Shown one piece after another: positions 49,294 to 58,332 of a stretch of DNA of 64,000 nucleotides. Within the stretch, counting starts at the first letter, position 1; each line of letters starts with the position of its first letter. The stretch is from assembly GCA_050633585.1 (NCBI GenBank), contig JBOEGT010000014.1, positions 1 to 64,000 on the forward strand, given 5' to 3'. This DNA is from CALKZN01 sp050633585 (GTDB lineage Bacteria; Pseudomonadota; Gammaproteobacteria; Arenicellales; Arenicellaceae). The translations under genes were made by a program, and so were the position numbers. The notes beneath the pieces are model-generated. The model ran no database searches and was not told the DNA's origin. It saw only the letters and a list, made by a program, of their open reading frames with translations.

Positions 49294-50346
49294 ATGAATT
49301 CGCCAGGCTACTCTATCTCAGAGAACAATCAGCGCAAAGCCATTGGTATATGGCTGTTTATCTGTGCGGTGACAATATATGTCATGATTATTGTGGGCGG
49401 TGTGACCCGCTTGACTCAGTCTGGTTTGTCCATGGTGGAGTGGGAGCCCATTATGGGAGTCATCCCTCCGCTGTCCTTAAGTGATTGGCAGGATACTTTT
49501 TTAAAATATAAGGCATCACCCGAATACCAAAAAATTAACAAAGGCATGAGTCTAGTTGAGTTTAAAAGTATTTTTTGGTGGGAGTATGGTCATAGAGTGT
49601 TAGGCCGTTTTATCGGTTTATTATTCTTTGTTCCATTTTTATTTTTCTTGTTGCGAGGATACTTGACCTCAGCATGGAAGGTTAAGCTTTTTGGTCTGTT
49701 TGTTTTGGGCGGTATGCAAGGCGTTGTTGGCTGGTATATGGTGAAAAGCGGTCTCGTTGATAATCCGCATGTGAGTCAATATCGTTTAGCATTGCATTTT
49801 GGAATTGCATTGTCTATTTATGCGGTGATGATTTGGTTTATGCTGGACTTTTTCCATGGTGAAGAACGTCGTGAAAAAACACCTTTACGAGCGAACGCAA
49901 TTTTTTCAACTAAATTGATTTTCTTTATGATGCTAACCGGGGCCTTTGTTGCGGGTCTCAAGGCGGGTCATATATACAATACATTCCCGCGAATGGGTGA
50001 TGCATTTGTGCCAAAGGAAATCTTTGCTATGGATGTGCTATGGCGCAACTTTTTTGAGAACCCTGTCACGGTTCAGTTTATTCATCGTGGTATCGCTTAT
50101 TTAATTATAGTGACCGTTTTAATATTATTTTTTCGCGGTTTGAGGTTGGCTGCGGAGCGGCCAGATTTGAAGATTCGAACGAACTTGGTCGTCATATTGC
50201 TATTAATGTTCTGTCAGGTGTCGTTTGGCATTATGGCGTTATTAAAAGCGGTGCCGGTTTCATGGGGAGCTTTGCATCAAGGGACAGGTGTGTTGCTATT
50301 AACGAGTACTCTTTTTCTTTCTCATCGATTAAGTCGAAAGTACTAG
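49294..50346 (+). CDS. ctaA: heme A synthase (CtaA/COX15)
   Basis: A 350-residue, eight-helix membrane protein with GGVTRLTQSGLSMVEWEPIMG, FWWEYGHRVLGR, and conserved His pairs including QFIHRGIAYL and LHQGTG. It hydroxylates heme O to heme A for aa3-type cytochrome oxidase. Length and motifs match the alphaproteobacterial-type COX15. No oxidase genes are nearby. Confidence 0.93.
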   Translation: MNSPGYSISENNQRKAIGIWLFICAVTIYVMIIVGGVTRLTQSGLSMVEWEPIMGVIPPLSLSDWQDTFLKYKASPEYQKINKGMSLVEFKSIFWWEYGHRVLGRFIGLLFFVPFLFFLLRGYLTSAWKVKLFGLFVLGGMQGVVGWYMVKSGLVDNPHVSQYRLALHFGIALSIYAVMIWFMLDFFHGEERREKTPLRANAIFSTKLIFFMMLTGAFVAGLKAGHIYNTFPRMGDAFVPKEIFAMDVLWRNFFENPVTVQFIHRGIAYLIIVTVLILFFRGLRLAAERPDLKIRTNLVVILLLMFCQVSFGIMALLKAVPVSWGALHQGTGVLLLTSTLFLSHRLSRKY

Positions 50347-50436
50347 TTGAGTTATTCGTTTTTTTATCATTGAAGCTGAAAGTTGCTTGTTGGCTAAGTC
50401 GCGACTTTTTAATGCGTGAGCTAAAAAAGGTTGTCG

Positions 50437-51087
50437 TTACACCTTGGCAGCGATTGTTTTCATTGCTTTTGCGGTGCATTTCATTGCGTTTTTGACTATC
50501 AGCGGGAGCTCTGCAGCACCGTTATCTTTTGCCATTTGTGCGTGCTTTGCTTCGTCAATTTTCATTTGTGTCACGATAGCTCGGCTGCGTTCATCTTGTT
50601 CGGGTAAATATTCAAGGTGTTCAGCCAGATGCTGTTCAACTTGGTTTTCTGTTTCTTCAAGGAATCCGAGTGACCATTTATCTCCCATGATGCCAGCAAT
50701 CGTTCCTAATGCTAAGGAGCCTGAATACCATAGAGGGTTTAATAAGCTTGTGCGGCCACCGAGTTCAGTGATGCGTTCATTGCACCAGCTTAGGTGGTCT
50801 ATTTCTTCTTGTGCTGCTTCATGCATTTTGTTTTTGACGTCCTCGGATCGGGCGGTGATAGCTTGTCCTTGATAAAGAGCCTGTGCGCAAACTTCACCGA
50901 CATGATTGATGCGCATTAGTTCAATGCTTTTTCGTTTTTCACTGTCAGAAAGATCGTTTTCTGTCATATTTTTGTCATCGGCGGGGTTTATTCTTCGCGC
51001 CTCTGGTTTTGAGAAAATTGCTCTTAATGCTTCGTCAAGGCCTGCAATAACATTGTCAATGCCTTCAAGGCGGGGTGATTGGCTCAT
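50437..51087 (-). CDS. coq7: demethoxyubiquinone hydroxylase Coq7
   Basis: A 216-residue di-iron enzyme: ELMRINHVGEVCAQALYQGQ, EEIDHLSWCNERI and VEQHLAEHL with DEAKHAQ supply the Glu/His ligands of two ExxH repeats. It catalyses the last hydroxylation in ubiquinone synthesis. Convergent with ctaA; 90 bases without gene separate them. Confidence 0.95.
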   Translation of the reverse strand: MSQSPRLEGIDNVIAGLDEALRAIFSKPEARRINPADDKNMTENDLSDSEKRKSIELMRINHVGEVCAQALYQGQAITARSEDVKNKMHEAAQEEIDHLSWCNERITELGGRTSLLNPLWYSGSLALGTIAGIMGDKWSLGFLEETENQVEQHLAEHLEYLPEQDERSRAIVTQMKIDEAKHAQMAKDNGAAELPLIVKNAMKCTAKAMKTIAAKV

Positions 51088-51194
51088 AATCAGTATCTCT
51101 TGGGTAATCTTTTACTTTTTGAAGAGTGTTTTATAGTTTATATCGGATTTATCGTTATTTAACAAAAAGTTCATAGAATTTGCAAATATTAGGG

Positions 51195-51223
51195 TTGACT
51201 AATATTAGTAAGTATTAGATAAT
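51195..51223 (+). promoter_or_regulatory. strong promoter of the candidate small RNA
   Basis: TTGACT (51195-51200) and GATAAT (51218-51223) with a 17-base spacer. ACTAATATTAGT (51198-51209), a perfect 12-bp palindrome, overlaps the -35 and spacer and could be a repressor site. Confidence 0.65.
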
Positions 51224-51229
51224 CCTTAT

Positions 51230-51389
51230 ATAGCGAAAACAATGATATATCACTTGTATTCAAGTTTGCGTTAAAACAAAAAGTTTTAATACAATTGATT
51301 TATTAGTTTTCATGACTCCTCCATTCCTCCTTTGGTGGTTTAGGCGCGGTACTTTTGATATACATATTAAAAGCCGCGCCATTTTTTTT
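51230..51389 (+). ncRNA. candidate 160-nt small RNA or leader transcript
   Basis: It lies between the promoter above and a strong terminator, with its own start distinct from the rplM promoter downstream. Near 51318-51338 a weak CCTCCA/TGGTGG hairpin (one mismatch) displays a CCTCC loop; two further CTCCT stretches are nearby, so ribosome-binding-site pairing is possible. An open frame at 51312-51596 runs through the terminator and is not credible. Possible alternative: a long attenuated rplM leader. Confidence 0.55.
51343..51389 (+). terminator. terminator of the small RNA candidate
   Basis: GGCGCGG (51343-51349) and CCGCGCC (51374-51380), with inner CTTTT/AAAAG pairing, followed by A and eight T. 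Between 51390 and 51467 I see nothing recognisable. Confidence 0.9.
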
Positions 51390-51467
51390 GCCCACAGGAC
51401 CTCGGCACCCCTTGACGAGTATGTAAAGCCACCACTCTTGGCTAATGTCTATTTCCAAACAAAACAC

Positions 51468-51495
51468 TTGCACTCTCTCGATAAATCAGTAGAAT
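51468..51495 (+). promoter_or_regulatory. rplM-rpsI promoter
   Basis: TTGCAC and TAGAAT with a 16-base spacer, followed by a GC-rich discriminator (CGGCG), a pattern usual for stringently controlled ribosomal protein promoters. A leader of about 110 bases precedes rplM. Confidence 0.7.
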
Positions 51496-51610
51496 TCGGC
51501 GTCCTTATAGCCATTGGGCAAGCAACTAAAAGGTTTGTTCATAGAAGGTTTAACAGCGCTGGTACACGTACAGCAGGTTCTCGAAAGAGAATTTAAACAG
51601 AGAAAATATA

Positions 51611-52039
51611 ATGAAAACATTTTCAGCAAAGCCGCAAGAAGTTGAACGCGAGTGGTTTGTGATTGATGCGACAGACAAAGTCCTAGGACGTCTGGCAGCA
51701 GAAGTTGCATTGCGTTTAAAAGGCAAAAACAAGCCAACTTATACTCCTCACGTTGATACAGGCGATCATATTGTGATCATCAATGCAGAGAAGATTGCCG
51801 TCACAGGTAATAAAGAAGAAGATAAAATTTATTATCGCCATACTGAATTCCCTGGCGGTATTAAAGACATGACGTTACGTCAATTGCGAGAGAAAGCTCC
51901 TGAGCGTATTATCCAAAGTGCTGTTAAAGGTATGTTGCCAAAGAATCCATTGGGTCGCGCAATGTTCAAAAAATTGCACGTCTATGTCGGTGCTGAACAC
52001 AGTCATGCCGCACAACAACCTAAAGCTTTGGAGATTTAA
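51611..52039 (+). CDS. rplM: 50S ribosomal protein L13
   Basis: A 142-residue L13 with WFVIDATDKVLGRLAAEVA, HVDTGDHIVIINAEKIAVTG and LPKNPLGRAMFKKLHVY. Part of the large ribosomal subunit, first gene of rplM-rpsI. Confidence 0.98.
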   Translation: MKTFSAKPQEVEREWFVIDATDKVLGRLAAEVALRLKGKNKPTYTPHVDTGDHIVIINAEKIAVTGNKEEDKIYYRHTEFPGGIKDMTLRQLREKAPERIIQSAVKGMLPKNPLGRAMFKKLHVYVGAEHSHAAQQPKALEI

Positions 52040-52041
52040 TC

Positions 52042-52434
52042 ATGAGTGAACAAGTATATTTAGGTACTGGCCGTCGTAAATCATCGACTGCTCGTGTCCG
52101 TATTCAAAAAGGTTCAGGAAATATTGAAGTCAATGGTCGCACATTGGACACATACTTTGGTCGTGAAACGGCTCGTATGGTTGTTCGTCAGCCATTAGAG
52201 TTGTTAGAAATGACTGAAACTTTTGATATTAAAGTCAACGTAAAAGGCGGCGGCGGAAGCGGTCAAGCTGGAGCGATTCGTCACGGTATTACACGTGCGT
52301 TAATGGCCTATGATGAAGAGCTTCGTTCAGAGCTGCGTAGAGCGGGCTTTGTGACTCGTGATGCTCGTGAAGTTGAACGTAAGAAAGTTGGTCTTAAAGG
52401 TGCACGCCGTAAGCCACAATTCTCGAAGCGTTAA
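52042..52434 (+). CDS. rpsI: 30S ribosomal protein S9
   Basis: A 130-residue S9 with GTGRRKSSTARVRIQKGSG, VKGGGGSGQAGAIRHGI and the basic tail ending RRKPQFSKR. Two bases after rplM; a terminator follows. Confidence 0.98.
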   Translation: MSEQVYLGTGRRKSSTARVRIQKGSGNIEVNGRTLDTYFGRETARMVVRQPLELLEMTETFDIKVNVKGGGGSGQAGAIRHGITRALMAYDEELRSELRRAGFVTRDAREVERKKVGLKGARRKPQFSKR

Positions 52435-52456
52435 TCGAAGCTGCAAGCGATTATTT

Positions 52457-52488
52457 AAAAGCCGAGCTATATATTGCTCGGCTTTTTT
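52457..52488 (+). terminator. terminator of rplM-rpsI
   Basis: AAAAGCCGAGC / GCTCGGCTTTT with an eight-base loop and run of T. Confidence 0.93.
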
Positions 52489-52635
52489 GTGTCTATTTTT
52501 TGTGCCTATGATCTGGTGGCGCTCTGAAAGTATACGAGCAATGCACAGGATTATGATGGCCATAAGCTAAGGTTGAGCCTAGGTTATATCTTTTCAAATA
52601 GTGAAATTTTCAATGCCGTTTGTTTGAATGTTTTA

Positions 52636-52665
52636 AAAAGGCTAGAAAACATGTCCTAGCCTTTT
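52636..52665. terminator. terminator-like hairpin near the hypothetical gene end
   Basis: AAAAGGCTAG and CTAGCCTTTT with a 10-base loop. It lies 30 bases past the stop of the minus-strand gene at 52695; both strands have short T runs. The rest of 52489-52694 shows no gene. Confidence 0.7.
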
Positions 52666-52694
52666 GATGTTTTTAACCTCAGATATTCTGACTG

Positions 52695-53933
52695 CTAAGG
52701 TCTTTCATAAACTTTGATTTCGATTTTATTGATTTCAGAAAGTGGTAAAGACATGATTGTGCTGCCTCCAACGCGCTTATTATCTATTTGAAGTTTATTG
52801 CCTTTTAATTTTAGGATTTCACCTTTGATAAGGCGCTTTTTTCTGTAAATTTTCGCTGTTTTGCCGATGTGGTTCTTGATGTCTGACTTGCTAATGGCTT
52901 TAAATTTAAATATGCGTCTGCCAAAGTATTCTTCAGGTTCTTTGTTTTCAGCGGCAGCAGAGGCGGTGGAAGTGATTGCTTCTTGCTCGATAGTTTCGGA
53001 GGGTTCTCCTAGTAAGGTAGTAATCTTTTTGCCATCTTCTTCAATTTCTAGGCTTAAGGCGTTGATAATTTGCTCTGGCTTGTACAGCATTAGTTGGTTG
53101 AAATTTTTGGCCGTATCATTTGGGGTTGCACTAAATTTAAGTGAGTTTTTGCCTGAAATTTGAGCTTGTATTGCGGCTTTTAATTCTGGTGATGGAACGG
53201 CTTTTAAGATTTTATAAAAGCTATCAGAGCCAATAACGTTTGCTAGATACTCCTCAGAACTAAGTGATAATTTTTGAGCACAATATTCAATGGCATCAGT
53301 AGCATACGATTCGTCGTAAGAGTTTTCTATCACGACGCTTTTTAAGGGGAGGTCGTTGGCAGAAATATCTTTGGTTTCAATCAGCGACTTTTCAAAAACA
53401 ATATTTGCAGACGTTGTTGAAATACCATTGGTGTCACTTTCCAGATTGGCTTTCAAATAGTTATCGCCATCACTTTCTAAGTTGATGTTGATGTCACTGA
53501 CAATTCTCGGGTCGGTGAACTTTGAGATGTCTATTGGTTCTTCGATGTAACGGCATTCTCGTTGATCATTAAATGTTTGTCCAAATCGCGCATCAAATTC
53601 CAAGCGTCGAATTGCGATATCAAATACTTTTGGAAATTCATTGTTTTTTAAGATATCAAATCCTTTGTATAAAAATTCACGGTTCGAACTGAAAACTCGA
53701 ATGTTTTTGACCGAGGCTTCGTTGTCGTCGCCTACTTGGCTGACTCTGATGTCTGATAGGTTAATGCCGCCTTTTAAATCAATGTTAATCTTTCCATAGC
53801 TGATGGTGGCAAAAGGTGAGGCTAGCCGAATAAGTTGATCTAGCTTCTTCTTGTATTGATGCTCAAGTCCAAATTTTCCCGCGAATGCGAGCGCGATAAT
53901 TGCAAATATGCCAATGAGTAGTTTTTTCATCAT
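52695..53933 (-). CDS. hypothetical membrane-anchored periplasmic protein
   Basis: A 412-residue protein I do not recognise. An N-terminal hydrophobic segment (LLIGIFAIIALAFAG) anchors or exports it. The beginning (ISYGKINIDLKGGINLSDIRV) is reminiscent of AsmA-like proteins that start on a beta-strand groove, but the link is weak. Residues 330-360 are low complexity (Ala/Glu/Ser) and the last 50 form a small beta-rich module with ILKLKGNKLQIDNKR and PLSEINKIEIKVYE. A secreted envelope role is only a guess. Confidence 0.6.
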   Translation of the reverse strand: MMKKLLIGIFAIIALAFAGKFGLEHQYKKKLDQLIRLASPFATISYGKINIDLKGGINLSDIRVSQVGDDNEASVKNIRVFSSNREFLYKGFDILKNNEFPKVFDIAIRRLEFDARFGQTFNDQRECRYIEEPIDISKFTDPRIVSDININLESDGDNYLKANLESDTNGISTTSANIVFEKSLIETKDISANDLPLKSVVIENSYDESYATDAIEYCAQKLSLSSEEYLANVIGSDSFYKILKAVPSPELKAAIQAQISGKNSLKFSATPNDTAKNFNQLMLYKPEQIINALSLEIEEDGKKITTLLGEPSETIEQEAITSTASAAAENKEPEEYFGRRIFKFKAISKSDIKNHIGKTAKIYRKKRLIKGEILKLKGNKLQIDNKRVGGSTIMSLPLSEINKIEIKVYERP

Positions 53934-54118
53934 CCCTTACTTCTTTGTTTTGATAGAAATTTATGAATAGGAAGACTAACAGTTTGGCTTTAAAGCATCA
54001 ATCGTTTGTGCGGATTGATGGAGGAGGAAGAAAGATGTAATTCAATAGTGGTGAGGTGTGCTTTGAGCGATGATCGAACTTTTTCTCCGGTGTTCAAGGG
54101 AGTGAAAGTGGTTCTCCT

Positions 54119-54508
54119 TTATTGTTCAAAGTTGCGTGATAGGTTTAATATTGTTTTTCCGCTGGTGATAATTAGAGTGATAAAAGCGATAATAGTTTTG
54201 ATAATAATGGCGACAGCCCACGCAATAAAAATCAAACTAATCACATGGCTAAATTCAAAGCCATTAGCTTGGTTTTCAAATATCCATGACATGGCTGTTT
54301 GCCCTTCGGTTTTTACCCAGGATATTAAATTTGAAAGCTTTTGGTCACTGGCAAGCCACTCATAGCTGTAGTAAATAATACCCATAACCAGTCCCAAGCC
54401 TACAATTAAAAAAGCAAGTCCAATAATGACTAGAGTGTTCCTTATGATGGGTAGGGATTTTTCCTTGTGGGTTTCTATGGTCTGATTAATCATGTGTTCT
54501 TTGTTCAT
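54119..54508 (-). CDS. hypothetical two-helix membrane protein
   Basis: A 129-residue protein with two hydrophobic helices (LVIIGLAFLIVGLGLVMGIIYY and HVISLIFIAWAVAIIIKTIIAFITLII) separated by about 40 polar residues. No family recognised. It lies five bases after the epimerase gene on the same strand. An opposite-strand frame at 54006-54365 is less likely. Confidence 0.55.
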   Translation of the reverse strand: MNKEHMINQTIETHKEKSLPIIRNTLVIIGLAFLIVGLGLVMGIIYYSYEWLASDQKLSNLISWVKTEGQTAMSWIFENQANGFEFSHVISLIFIAWAVAIIIKTIIAFITLIITSGKTILNLSRNFEQ

Positions 54509-54513
54509 CGGTT

Positions 54514-55422
54514 TTATAATAACGATGATACCGCAGCTTGTAATTCTGGGTAAGTAAATTCAAAATTGGCTGCTTGTAAATTTGATGGGAGTACTTTTTG
54601 ACTTCCGGTTAATAGTATTGAGGCTTCACCAAGCAGTAGTTTTAAGCTCAACACGGGGATGGGTATTTGAAAGGTTTTGTTGAGCGATGAGCCAATTGCA
54701 TGGGACAATTCTGAGTTTGTAGACGGCTGCGGGCTGGTCAGGTTGTAGCGCTTGCGAGGTGTGTCGAGTGATAAAATGTATTTCACTGCATTCACCCAGT
54801 CATGCATGTGTATCCAACTAACCCATTGTTGGCCGTTGCCAATTTTTCCATTTAAATGAAGCTTGGCAGGTAGTGCCATTTTATTGAATGCGCCACCTTT
54901 GCCAAGAACAACACCTGTTCTTAGGTTGACGGTATGATCGCATAGGCGGTCAAGTTTGTTGGCTGTGGTTTCGACTTGTTCGCAAACTTGATGAGCAAAA
55001 TCATCGAAAGGCTCGCTATTTTCAATGAATTCATGGTTTGGGTCCTTGCTGTACCCGTAGTAACCAATAGCAGAGCCTACAAGCAGTTTGCTAATGGCTA
55101 TATTGTTATTCGTTAGCCATTCTTTTATTTCAAGTAAGGGGAGCGTTCTGCTGTCAATCAAGTCTTGTTTGCGGCTTGGTGTCCAGCGCTTATCAATAAT
55201 GCTAGCGCCAGCAAGACTAATGACATTGTCTAGGCATGATAGATAAGGTTCTAAATTATCGAATTCATCGATAATGATAGGTGAGCATTTAAGTGCTGAA
55301 AAAATACGGCGTGTTTTTTCTATATTTCGTGTTTTAACAACGACTTGATGGTCATCTTCAAGTAACGATTTACAGAGATGTCTGCCAAGGAATCCTGACC
55401 CGCCAATCACTAATATTGTCAT
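54514..55422 (-). CDS. TIGR01777/YfcH-like NAD-dependent epimerase
   Basis: A 302-residue SDR protein: VIGGSGFLGRHLCKSLL nucleotide-binding motif, then NVISLAGASIIDKRWT, GSAIGYYG and LRTGVVLGKGGA, all typical of the YfcH/SulA-domain group. Substrate unknown. It follows the HIT-family gene. Confidence 0.9.
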   Translation of the reverse strand: MTILVIGGSGFLGRHLCKSLLEDDHQVVVKTRNIEKTRRIFSALKCSPIIIDEFDNLEPYLSCLDNVISLAGASIIDKRWTPSRKQDLIDSRTLPLLEIKEWLTNNNIAISKLLVGSAIGYYGYSKDPNHEFIENSEPFDDFAHQVCEQVETTANKLDRLCDHTVNLRTGVVLGKGGAFNKMALPAKLHLNGKIGNGQQWVSWIHMHDWVNAVKYILSLDTPRKRYNLTSPQPSTNSELSHAIGSSLNKTFQIPIPVLSLKLLLGEASILLTGSQKVLPSNLQAANFEFTYPELQAAVSSLL

Positions 55423-55445
55423 ATCAATCTTCTATGCTCCGGTAA

Positions 55446-55790
55446 TTACTTTGTTCTCATTGGTCCAAGCGGTTCGCCACCCATTAGGTGCATATGTAAA
55501 TGAAAAACATCCTGTCCTGCATGTTTATTGCAGTTAACTAAGAGTCTGTATCCATCATCCGCCAAGCCAAGGTCTTTGGCCATTTTTGCGGCGGTCAGAA
55601 ATAGTTTGCCTAATACCATTTGATCTTCAGTAGTTACATCGTTGACGGTTGGGATGGGTTTGTTGGGGATGATTAAGATGTGTTGTGCGGCTTGAGGTGC
55701 TATGTCCCGAAATACCGTGACTTCATTATCTTGAAATAAAATATCAGCTGGAATTTCTTTTTGAACGATTTTAGTGAATAGTGTGCTCAT
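55446..55790 (-). CDS. hinT: HIT family hydrolase (HinT-like)
   Basis: A 114-residue HIT protein starting MSTLFTKIVQKEIPADILF and ending with the histidine triad HLHMHLMGG. It hydrolyses phosphoramidates of AMP. The ATG at 55790 starts the conserved domain; upstream in-frame starts add non-conserved residues. Confidence 0.92.
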   Translation of the reverse strand: MSTLFTKIVQKEIPADILFQDNEVTVFRDIAPQAAQHILIIPNKPIPTVNDVTTEDQMVLGKLFLTAAKMAKDLGLADDGYRLLVNCNKHAGQDVFHLHMHLMGGEPLGPMRTK

Positions 55791-55979
55791 GATGTTATGG
55801 GATGTCCTCAAGGTTGTTAGCTGTTTGATCTTACCATTATTTGATAAGCACTTTTTCACTGCTAATAAACACTTTTGCGTAGTTTTCATTTACACTCACG
55901 CTAATGACGAATGCACGCGCGTTTATTGGTGTGAAATAGATTGTTTCTTTGTGCATACAATGACTGAAAAAAGGTTGAT

Positions 55980-57020
55980 ATGATTAAAGTAGGTATTATT
56001 GGCGGTACTGGGTATACCGGTGTGGAGCTATTGCGTTTGTTAGCCGTGCACCCTGAAGTGGCAATTGAAGTGATTACTTCTCGCTCTGAGTCAGGAAGGT
56101 TGGTAGCTGACTTATACCCTAACTTGCGTGGTCATCTTGATATTGCTTTTACTGAACCAAATTTAAATGCACTAAAAGCTTGCGATGTTGTTTTTTCAGC
56201 CACTCCTAATGGCGTTTTGATGAAGTATGCGCGAGAGCTTCATAATGCGGGTGTCAAGTTGATTGATTTAGCGGCCGATTTCCGTATTAAGGATATTCGA
56301 ACATGGGAGCAGTGGTACGGCATGTCGCATGAATGTCCCGAATTGGTTGAAAAAGCCGTTTATGGTATGCCTGAAATGAATCGTCAGGAAATTCGTTCAG
56401 CGAGTCTGGTGGCTAACCCAGGTTGCTATGTCACCGCGACCACATTGGCGTTGTTGCCTTTGGTTGGCTCTGCAGAGTCTGGGGCAGCGATAGATTTAAA
56501 CGGTATCGTTGTTGATGCAAAATCTGGAGTTACCGGTGCAGGGCGTGGTGCCAGTGTTGCAACACTTTATTCTGAAGTAACTGATAGCTTTAAGGCTTAT
56601 GGTGTTGCAGGCCATAGGCATCATCCGGAAATTACACAAAATCTTTCGGTCACGGCTGGCGAGGATGTCGGTATTACCTTCGTTCCCCACTTGGTGCCTA
56701 TGCAACGAGGAATATTATCGACGATATATGTGGACCCAGTTGAAGGAGTGGATATTCAGGCGCTGTATAACGGGTATTATGAGAATGAAAAGTTTGTCGA
56801 TGTTTTACCGCAAGGGGTGGTGCCTGACACTCGTTCAGTGCGGTCGTCAAATATGTGCAGAATTGCATTTTGCCAACCCAAAGTCGGTAATAAATTAGTC
56901 ATTTTGTCTGTCATTGATAATTTAACAAAAGGCGCAGCAGGACAGGCGGTGCAAAATTTCAATATCATGTTTGGTTTTGATGAGGCGACGGCGTTATCTG
57001 CGCCTGCGCTAATGCCATAA
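55980..57020 (+). CDS. argC: N-acetyl-gamma-glutamyl-phosphate reductase
   Basis: A 346-residue ArgC with GIIGGTGYTGVELLRLL, the catalytic Cys in NPGCYVTAT and GAGRGASVATLY and HRHHPEI. It makes N-acetylglutamate semialdehyde in arginine synthesis. AAGG precedes the ATG. Confidence 0.97.
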   Translation: MIKVGIIGGTGYTGVELLRLLAVHPEVAIEVITSRSESGRLVADLYPNLRGHLDIAFTEPNLNALKACDVVFSATPNGVLMKYARELHNAGVKLIDLAADFRIKDIRTWEQWYGMSHECPELVEKAVYGMPEMNRQEIRSASLVANPGCYVTATTLALLPLVGSAESGAAIDLNGIVVDAKSGVTGAGRGASVATLYSEVTDSFKAYGVAGHRHHPEITQNLSVTAGEDVGITFVPHLVPMQRGILSTIYVDPVEGVDIQALYNGYYENEKFVDVLPQGVVPDTRSVRSSNMCRIAFCQPKVGNKLVILSVIDNLTKGAAGQAVQNFNIMFGFDEATALSAPALMP

Positions 57021-57044
57021 ATAGGATTTACCTAGCGTATACGC

Positions 57045-57737
57045 ATGAGTCATTTAACTGAAGAAACATTAGTCATTCGACCTAAGCGATCTAGGAAGAA
57101 ACGCCTATCGTTAATGGGGTTATATGCATTGATTTTTGTCGCTTCAATAGGTTTGATGTTTTATTTAGGGTATCAGTTTGGCAATGGGCATGGTGATGAG
57201 AGCTCTCAAGTCATTAAGTCTTTGCGCAAAGAGTATAAAGAGTTAAAAGGTCAATATGATGATTTGCTAGCAAATGAGGCAAAGTTAGTGCAATCTGAGA
57301 GTGTTCAAAAATCCGCATATTCTGAACTGGAAAAGGACTATGAGCTCGTAGAGCAAAAAAACGAATTTTTGAATCGACGAGTTAATTTTTACCGCAGTAT
57401 TTTGTCACCAGAAGATGGTGTGAGCGGAGTCAGGATTCACGATGTGAGTCTTCGTGAAGAGTTGAGCGACGTCTATTTTGAGATAGTATTAATTCAGGCC
57501 ATTAACCATGAGCGAAAAGCGACTGCCAAAGTGTATGTCGAGTTATTTAATTCTAAGCGAGATCGAAAACCAATCACGAGTTGGAAAGCTGCTAATCATG
57601 ACTTTCAATTTAAGTTTTCTGAGGTTGTTAGAGGGGCACTAAACGCAAAAGATGGCTTAGATGGTAAATTTCTTAAAATAATTGTGCTCCCGAGTGGAGA
57701 TTCATCCAAGCAATTGGTTGAGTGGCACAAAGTCTAG
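57045..57737 (+). CDS. membrane-anchored coiled-coil protein, function unknown
   Basis: A 230-residue protein with a short basic cytoplasmic N-terminus, one membrane helix (LYALIFVASIGLMFYLGYQF) and a periplasmic coiled coil (about 50-110), then a compact C-terminal domain. It resembles the uncharacterised DUF6776-type proteins that commonly sit before bactofilin genes in gammaproteobacteria; this is from memory. It lies 55 bases before the bactofilin gene and may work with it. Confidence 0.7.
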   Translation: MSHLTEETLVIRPKRSRKKRLSLMGLYALIFVASIGLMFYLGYQFGNGHGDESSQVIKSLRKEYKELKGQYDDLLANEAKLVQSESVQKSAYSELEKDYELVEQKNEFLNRRVNFYRSILSPEDGVSGVRIHDVSLREELSDVYFEIVLIQAINHERKATAKVYVELFNSKRDRKPITSWKAANHDFQFKFSEVVRGALNAKDGLDGKFLKIIVLPSGDSSKQLVEWHKV

Positions 57738-57792
57738 CAGTAGAATGTAGCTTATTAAGCGGTCTTAAAATTTCAATCACAGTGGTAATAAC

Positions 57793-58236
57793 ATGTTAAA
57801 AAAATCATCCAATACAACACCAGTGAAAAGTTCAGTTGATTCAGTCGATACTCTTATCGGGGCAAATACCGTATTACAAGGGGATTTAGAGTTTAGTGGT
57901 GGTTTGCGAGTTGATGGTCAAATCACTGGAAATATTAAGTCTGTAGATGGCAATGCGGGTACTTTAGTGTTGAGTGAGTCTGCAGTGATTGAAGGAAATA
58001 TCGCGGTTCCTCATGTTGTAGTCAATGGTCATGTGAATGGCAATATTGTTGCGAATGAGCGTGTTGAGCTGCAAACAAAAGCGGTTGTAAAAGGTGATGT
58101 GCGATACAAGGCGGTTGAGATGGCATTGGGTGCTTCTGTGAATGGCGCCTTAGTTTGTGATGCGGGTAGTCCTGCCATGGGTGGTTCAAAATCTGCTAAC
58201 GGGGCGGCTTCAAAAGTAGCGCCAATAAAAAGCTAA
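57793..58236 (+). CDS. bactofilin
   Basis: A 147-residue bactofilin: a short disordered N-terminus, then the beta-helical core with repeating glycines and hydrophobics (GANTVLQGDLEFSGGLRVDGQITGNI, GNIAVPHVVVNGHVNGNI), then a disordered Ser/Ala-rich tail. Bactofilins polymerise without nucleotides and place cell-wall enzymes. An M23 peptidase gene is three genes away. Confidence 0.93.
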   Translation: MLKKSSNTTPVKSSVDSVDTLIGANTVLQGDLEFSGGLRVDGQITGNIKSVDGNAGTLVLSESAVIEGNIAVPHVVVNGHVNGNIVANERVELQTKAVVKGDVRYKAVEMALGASVNGALVCDAGSPAMGGSKSANGAASKVAPIKS

Positions 58237-58332
58237 TATTAATAATAGAGTGACTGCTGTTGTAATGAGCAATCTCTTGAAAAGTTAGAATTAACCATTA
58301 TATTAAAGAGACACTGAATTGAGATTATCGAC

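Noticed and set aside
51312..51596. Plus-strand open frame of 94 codons before rplM
   Set aside because: It runs through a strong terminator and the rplM promoter, has no ribosome-binding site, and its composition is not protein-like.
54006..54365. Plus-strand open frame of 119 codons
   Set aside because: It is opposite a better two-helix membrane protein frame on the minus strand; its hydrophobicity mirrors that gene.
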